This document shows, one piece after another, positions 58,435-64,000 of a DNA stretch of 64,000 nt. The DNA comes from Delphinus delphis (Eukaryota; Chordata; Mammalia; Artiodactyla; Delphinidae). The notes under the pieces are model-generated. The model had not been told where the DNA came from and did not search any database. It saw only the letters and a program-made list of their open reading frames with translations. A program made the translations under genes and the position numbers. The stretch lies in contig NC_082692.2 of assembly GCF_949987515.2 (NCBI RefSeq), forward strand, positions 86,809,488 to 86,873,487, in the 5' to 3' direction. Every line of letters begins with the position of its first letter. Within the stretch, counting starts at the first letter, position 1.

Positions 58435-59754
58435 ACTCTTTGTGTCTTACACCAACAGACTGAAAGACAAAAGCTTAATTTTTAAAAAAATGACATGGGT
58501 TCTTGCTCTCAAAACCCCCATACTTAAAGATAAGGGTCTAGATATGGTGTACAAAGAAGACAACTGAATATAAACTGTATATTATCTGTACTGTTGTCAA
58601 GGGTTTGTTGTTTTGTTGTTGTCTGGGAATTACCAAAGATTTAATTTTTCGACCTAATCTTTATTCAAAAAATTTAATGGGGATGCCAGTCACTTCTGAT
58701 TTATTCTTATTTTAAAGTGCTTTGTGGATGATCTAAATAACTCTTTTTACTAAGGGTTGACCATGAGGGGATAGATTTAAAACTTCTGGGGAGCCACAAC
58801 CCCCACAGAAGTACACAGTGTCAAGAGGAAGTAAACTCTGATCATCTGGACAGAGAATGGAAGGGAGGAACTTCCAACAGCCTGGTTTCAGCGTCTCAGC
58901 ATGAGCTGCCCACCCATCTCATATGTGAGGCCATCTGCTAGGAGCTTTTGGAAAAGAGAAGGACAAGTAACATACAAAAGGAAACACACAAGCAGGAGTC
59001 AGCTTTGTGATACTTAAAACTCAAAGGAAACTTCTAACTCATCGTTTTTCCTCTTTACTGTTTTCTGGATTGTAAAAAAGAATACTCACTTCTCTGGAGA
59101 AGCCCAACATTATAGAAAGGTGACTTAAAAGATGTAGAGTTTCCCCATAATCCCACTCTACGACTTTATATGTAACTTTAAAATGTTTTATTACCTCCGA
59201 GTACGTTTTCCTATGAAAAGACTAATATACATAAATGTCTTTAAAACAAACAAATTGCATCACGCCATATGTTTTATTCTTCACCTAACGTTTATCTGGC
59301 TGGTGTGCAGTGATGTCTGTTACAAACATGTTCCCTGAAAACCTAGTGTTTTTTTTGGTAAAGCTAGTTTTTATAGCAAAACAGTAATAAGAAAATAAGA
59401 ACAATAATAAATATTACCAAGTCAATACATCAGTACAGTCATTAGGAAAACAATTAATACAAAATGTTATTTTTTTAAAGGCAACTGGGAGGAAAGAGGA
59501 AATATTTGGCATTAATTGGTCACATTGTTAATTCTGAAAAGTATGTCTGCCTGAAACAGTTCAAGGTTTCCTCAATAACCTTGCAGCAGCACTACATTCT
59601 GGCTAAAACACACAAGAGGAAAACAGATCTCAGAAGTATTTTGCTGACTTTTATAATTGGCTTTGGTATTAAGTTCTTGTATCAGACACTAAAATTTGAA
59701 TTTTAAAAAAAACCCAAACAATTCTTCATATTGGCACTTAAGAGCAAAAATCCT
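58435..59754. other. Unassigned AT-rich noncoding sequence
   Basis: About 59040-59330 ('cccataatcccactctacga', 'ttgcatcacgccatatgttt') has the style of an old LINE or DNA-transposon fossil, but I cannot name it. No gene recognised. Confidence 0.45.
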
Positions 59755-59930
59755 TTGACGTATGTTATCTCCTTGCTCTACTCAGACAGCATGACAGGTA
59801 GGGGAGACAGAGAGTAACGCTCTTCCCGTTTTAGACATGAGGCACGCGAGGCTCAGCATCCAGGATACTAAGACCACAGAGCGAATAACCTGGTAGAAAC
59901 CTAAACCTGGGGTCCTCATTGAAACCTCAG
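59755..59930 (-). repeat. MIR SINE fragment
   Basis: Antisense MIR, diverged: 'gtatgttatctccttgctct', 'cttcccgttttagacatgag', 'gcacgcgaggctcagcatcc', then 'accacagagcgaataacctg'. Confidence 0.65.
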
Positions 59931-62900
59931 GGCTCTTTCCACTTCCACATGTGCCTGCTAATACTAAGGAAATCAGCTGCTTTCATTTTGCCAGAACTTC
60001 TATTGCTATGGTACAGGCTATAAGAGTAAGATGAAAGTGAAAAGCGTCTTTAAACAGGGGGAGGAGGGAAAAAGAACTGAGATGCAACAAAGGTGTCCAC
60101 TTTCTTTTACATCTGAAGACCAAAAAGAATGACTGATACATTATTATGAAATACACACCATCCCAATGAAAGGAGAGTCATTACTTCCAAATGATAATGT
60201 CGTCATTCCAAAAACATCGTATGAGGCCAGCCAGAGATAACAAGTCCAGAGTCGAACTGTCACCCCTCCTCTCTTGTGTCCATGGTAAACATCACTAAAT
60301 GATCACCACACTCACCCCCACTCAATCCAGACATGGCCTCAGAATCCTGCCGCATAGAAATCCAGGGTACAACACTGTCGACCAACCGAAATCGGTAACT
60401 CAGATGAAACTCTAGTCTCTGCCTCTGGAAATGGAGAGTTGAGGCCCATTACTAATAAGGGGTCTCTAAAACCTGCTTATTTTTGCAGCTTGAAAAGAAT
60501 CTTCTCAACATAGCTTGAATTATACCACATCTCTTTCATCAAAACAGATTATTTGTGTAACTGAGGTAACAGACATTTCAAATTGACACAAACAGGTTTT
60601 ACTTCTCAGGAGGATAATTGCCACAGAATTTTTTCCTCTCCTCTGCTGAGTGTGGTCCATGGCTATCAGTCACTACAGAGGACAACAGCATAGCCTCATG
60701 TGTTTATTTTTAATGTCACCCCCAAATGGCTTGTGCATATCTCTGCCTGTTGAGCAATAATAGGTTTCCTGCATACAGTTACACAAGAAATACCGAGACT
60801 TTCTTACGCCATAATGAAAGAAAAATGTAATTACAAAATCACCTACTTTAGAGCACATTTTTCCTCCCAAAATCAAACCAAAAATAATATAGAAATATTT
60901 TAAACAATGTTCATCAACAATTTTTACTTCACTGATAACATCTAAGCAAAGATCAGAGTTTTGATTCAAAAGAAGAAAGTACATTCATCACTATTTCAAA
61001 AGGGATTCCTCTAGGAGTTGCAAATCTTCAAAGAAGGAGGAGAAACTTAAGCATGCAGACTTGGACTGGAATAAGAGGTACTGATACAGGCATAGTTTTC
61101 AAAATATATAAAAGGACGAACAGAGAAACAGAAGGAGAGAGGTGTGTTGTTGATGATGATAATGTTGTGTGTGTATCTGCATATTTCCATTTTCTAGCTC
61201 TGTCTGCTGAGAGTGCCTAGAAACAATGAAACCTCAATTATAACCTCGTATAATTATATATGATCACCCTAGCACCCATATTTTGGTTTCTAAATGCCAC
61301 TCACTCTTCACTCAATGGAGTTAGAGCTACTTGGAAAAAGAGCTGATTCTAGGGCTGGGGCAGGAGAGCACAAGATGAGCCTGGGACATCTCATGGCGCC
61401 ACAAAGTAAGGAAGTGCTCAGAAACTGATGGAAACATGAGAAAAGGACAGAGGTACTAGCTTGAAAGAGCGCCTTCTGGCCCAAACTGGCCAAGGTGACC
61501 ACCAAATTATAAGAATCCATGAGTCCATACTGAAACAGACAGACAGACACATGGAGATAGGCAGAAAAAAACAGGGAGGAAAAGAACACTTCTTCTTACA
61601 ACTCATAAACATAGAAGGATGTACTTAGTAAATCACCATTTGTCAACCATTATAATAATAATAGTCAAGTAAAATCCATAAGTGGGTGCTAAACCAGTGT
61701 ATGAGAGTTTGAGTCGTGGCAAGATATTTCCACAGCCTCAAAGTATCCCCCCACCCTCCCCGACAGGATACAAGACAAAGGAGAAAACAATACCTTTACA
61801 GCAGAGAGACGTGGCAGATAAGACTTTAACCAAGCAGCCCAAGTTAACATCACTAATAAAGGGACAAAGTGGCATCGTGTGACCCCCGACAGGATGCGCT
61901 GAGAAGGACACACTATCACTTCTTTGGTATTCCTGCCCAAAATGTATGGCCTGAATCCGTACTCATGAGGAAACATCAGACAAACCCAAACTGAGAGACG
62001 TTACACAAAAGACCTAGTTTGTGTTCTTCGAAAACATCAGTAGCATGTAAGACAAAATACTTGAGCCACTGCTCTAAAGGAAAGGAAATCACGAACGATG
62101 CCAACTCAGTAAAACCTATGATCTGCGGTTTTCTCTTGCTATCAAGGACACTGTACGGATTATTAGAAATCTGACTACATTCTGTAGATGAGACAATAGG
62201 GCCCTACCAATATTAATTTCCTGACTTAGATAAATGGATTGTAGTTATGTAAGAGAAGGTCTTACTCCTAAAAAAAAATACACACTGATGTATTTACGAA
62301 TAGGGGTAGAGAGAGAAAGGGATAAAGTAAACGTATTAGATGTTAGTGCTGGGGGAATCTGGGTAAAGCCTGTACAGGAATTCATTAATGCAAGCCTGAA
62401 ATTACGTCAAGACAAAAAGTTAACAGAAGAAAAAGAGCGTCTTCCTTTTTCTAAAACTAAATGCTTTTGCAGGTGAATGCACATGCCACTCTGCCATTTT
62501 AGTTGCTGGGAGAACATTATCTTCACTAACAAATAGTAAAATCTTGCTTTACCAGGTAGCCTAGCTCGGGAAGGGAAGGCAGTGTTAATCCGTTCTAGTC
62601 AACCCTGTAACCCAGCCTTTTTAGCAATGACAAACAAAACAGAGAATGACTGATGTACACAAAAGCCACTGAGCTTACAGACCTTCTGTGACCACATGCT
62701 TGGGTCTTCAAACCCTAACACTCCCAAGATGAACACGTATTTACAGAGGATTGTACAAAACAAAGGTTAGTGGCAAAAGAGGGCTTCACTCCCTGCCTGC
62801 ACTGCACTCGGAGAATAGCATTTACTATCTCAAAGCAGAAGAGGACATTGCATTTAGCCCAGACAACTGCCACAGAAATTCACTTACCGCCAAATGAGAG

Positions 62901-63255
62901 ACGAGTACAATGCAAGAACGAGCTTCTGAGCAACGCACCTCGCATCATAAGGTTGGGAACAAGACAAACCTCTACCCCAGTCATTCTCCCCGGGGTCCTT
63001 ATCATAACCCGAGGTACTGCTGGAAATCTATGGAAGCATTTTTCATTTTCACAAGGATTGGGGTGGGGACCAAGGATGCTAGAAACCCTAAACGCACAGA
63101 GTCTTGGGCAATGAAGAATTATTGGGCTTCCTGAATAACCATCCCGTATCCTGCCAGACATTAGTAAAGGTAAAGTGACAAACTTTTTATAATTACCTGA
63201 GGGTACACCCTAACTCTGTTTTACATATAAACCCCGAGGGGTTTTTTGTTTTGTT
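59931..63255. other. Unassigned noncoding sequence
   Basis: No recognised repeat or gene across 3.3 kb. Frames up to 114 codons without familiar content. Minor features: a GATGATGAT/GTGTGT stretch near 61148-61172. Confidence 0.5.
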
Positions 63256-63763
63256 TTTGCAATTTCAATGCATACAGATTACACACCCACGTTCACAGCA
63301 GTATTATTCACCACAGTGTAAAGATGGAAGCCAAATGTCCATCGATGGATGAATGGATAAACACAATGTGGTATATACTTCTATACATACAATGGAATAG
63401 TATTCAGCTTGAAAAAAGATGGAATTCTGACACATGCTACAAGTCCACAGATGACTGCGCAGGCCATCATGCTAAGTGAAATGGGCCAGACACAGAAAGA
63501 TAAATACTGTATGATTCCACTTATGTGGGGCACCTAGAGTAGTCAAATGCATAGAAACAGAAAACAGAAGGATGGCAGCCAGGAGCTGGGGGAAGGGGAG
63601 GAGGGGTGGGTTAACGGCTACAGTTTCAGTTTGGGAAGACAAAAAAGTTCTGGAGATGCATGGCGGTGATGGTTGCACGATAAAGTACTTAATGCCCCAG
63701 AAAAGTACACTTACAAATGGTTAAAATTTTATGTTACGTATATTTTACCACAAATTTTAAAAA
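63256..63763 (+). mobile_element. L1M-type LINE-1 3' end with ORF2p C-terminal remnant
   Basis: The first part (about 63290-63537) encodes the C-terminal end of L1 ORF2p. MDEWINTMWY is visible in one frame. IMLSEMGQTQKDKYCMIP followed by LMWGT and a TAG stop (63535-63537) lies in another frame, so the reading frame has shifted between them. After the stop the 3' UTR follows the older L1M pattern: 'aggatggcagccaggagctg', 'cagtttcagtttgggaagac', 'tggcggtgatggttgcacga' and 'acgtatattttaccacaaat'. It is inactive and 5'-truncated. Confidence 0.88.
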
Positions 63764-64000
63764 ATACACACACACACACAGAGATGTGTGTAAATCAAAG
63801 GAAGACTGTATTTAATTGTGCCGTATCTTAACCACAATCTGTTCACCACCGTGGAAAGTCCAATCGTGGACGGCGATGCTGCTTGTGGTGCCAAACTCCA
63901 CAGCACCGCCTTCCTGGACCAGCAACTTCTGTCGCCGGTGCACCGTGCCGAGACCACAAGGACATGCCAGCGTCTGGCAACAAACATCACAGTGTCTTCT
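63764..64000. other. Short CA run and unassigned sequence at the window end
   Basis: A (CA) run of about 8 units (63766-63780) follows the A-rich end of the L1. The remaining 220 bases show no recognised gene or repeat and run off the window. Confidence 0.5.

Noticed and set aside
1..64000. Bacterial or phage systems, CRISPR arrays, operons
   Set aside because: Composition, SINE/LINE/LTR content and microsatellites are those of a mammalian nuclear genome; no spaced direct-repeat array or dense coding is present.

Overview
This 64 kb window is nuclear DNA of a cetacean, most likely a toothed whale or dolphin. The evidence is a set of tRNA-Glu-derived SINEs of the cetacean/hippo CHR type. Seven copies belong to the short form that starts with GGCTTCCCTGGTGGCGCAG, ends in CCGCGTACCGC and carries a poly-A tail. 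Two belong to the longer form that starts GGGACTTCCCTGGTGGTCCAG. The assignment to toothed whales comes from my knowledge of these families, not from a database search.

I found no convincing protein-coding exon, no tRNA, rRNA or other structured RNA gene, no CpG island and no CRISPR or prokaryotic features. All the long open frames either lie in repeats (SINE bodies, the purine tract, CA/TG runs) or look like chance frames. The window therefore reads as intergenic sequence or the inside of a large intron. What can be supported is its repeat history.

Oldest layer: many MIR and L2 fragments, three fragments of one unnamed ancient repeat family, MER5A/MER20-type and other hAT fossils, and an internally deleted Tigger element with both inverted termini (56.4-56.9 kb). 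Middle layer: a MaLR (MLT1-type) LTR at 5.3-5.7 kb, weaker LTR-like segments near 3 kb and 32.5 kb, and four L1 3' ends at 16.2, 42.3, 50.7 and 63.3 kb. The last of these still shows a readable ORF2p C-terminus. Youngest layer: the CHR SINEs, several with clear target-site duplications. One is inserted inside a MER20 that abuts a MER5A, and one lies at the 5' edge of the MLT1 LTR.

Low-complexity DNA is prominent. It includes a compound GATA/GGAA/GAAA/CA microsatellite at 8.6 kb, a 435-base almost pure purine tract at 49.0-49.5 kb, a run of 21 G at 45.16 kb, an alternating purine-pyrimidine stretch at 46.5 kb, and several CA/TG/AG runs.

Region by region: 0-15 kb is mostly unassigned single-copy-looking sequence with a few repeats; 15.4-16.4 kb is a nested transposon cluster; 17-20.5 kb is MIR-rich; 25.8-27.4 kb holds two oppositely oriented SINEs flanking a pair of hairpins; 29.5-36 kb is dense in MIR/L2/LTR/SINE; 38.8-50.9 kb mixes hAT, L1, SINE and microsatellites; 51-56 kb is mostly unassigned with one SINE; 56-64 kb contains Tigger, MIR, SINE and a terminal L1 fragment. 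I found no undescribed gene system; the most unusual items are structural DNA elements and transposon-insertion histories.
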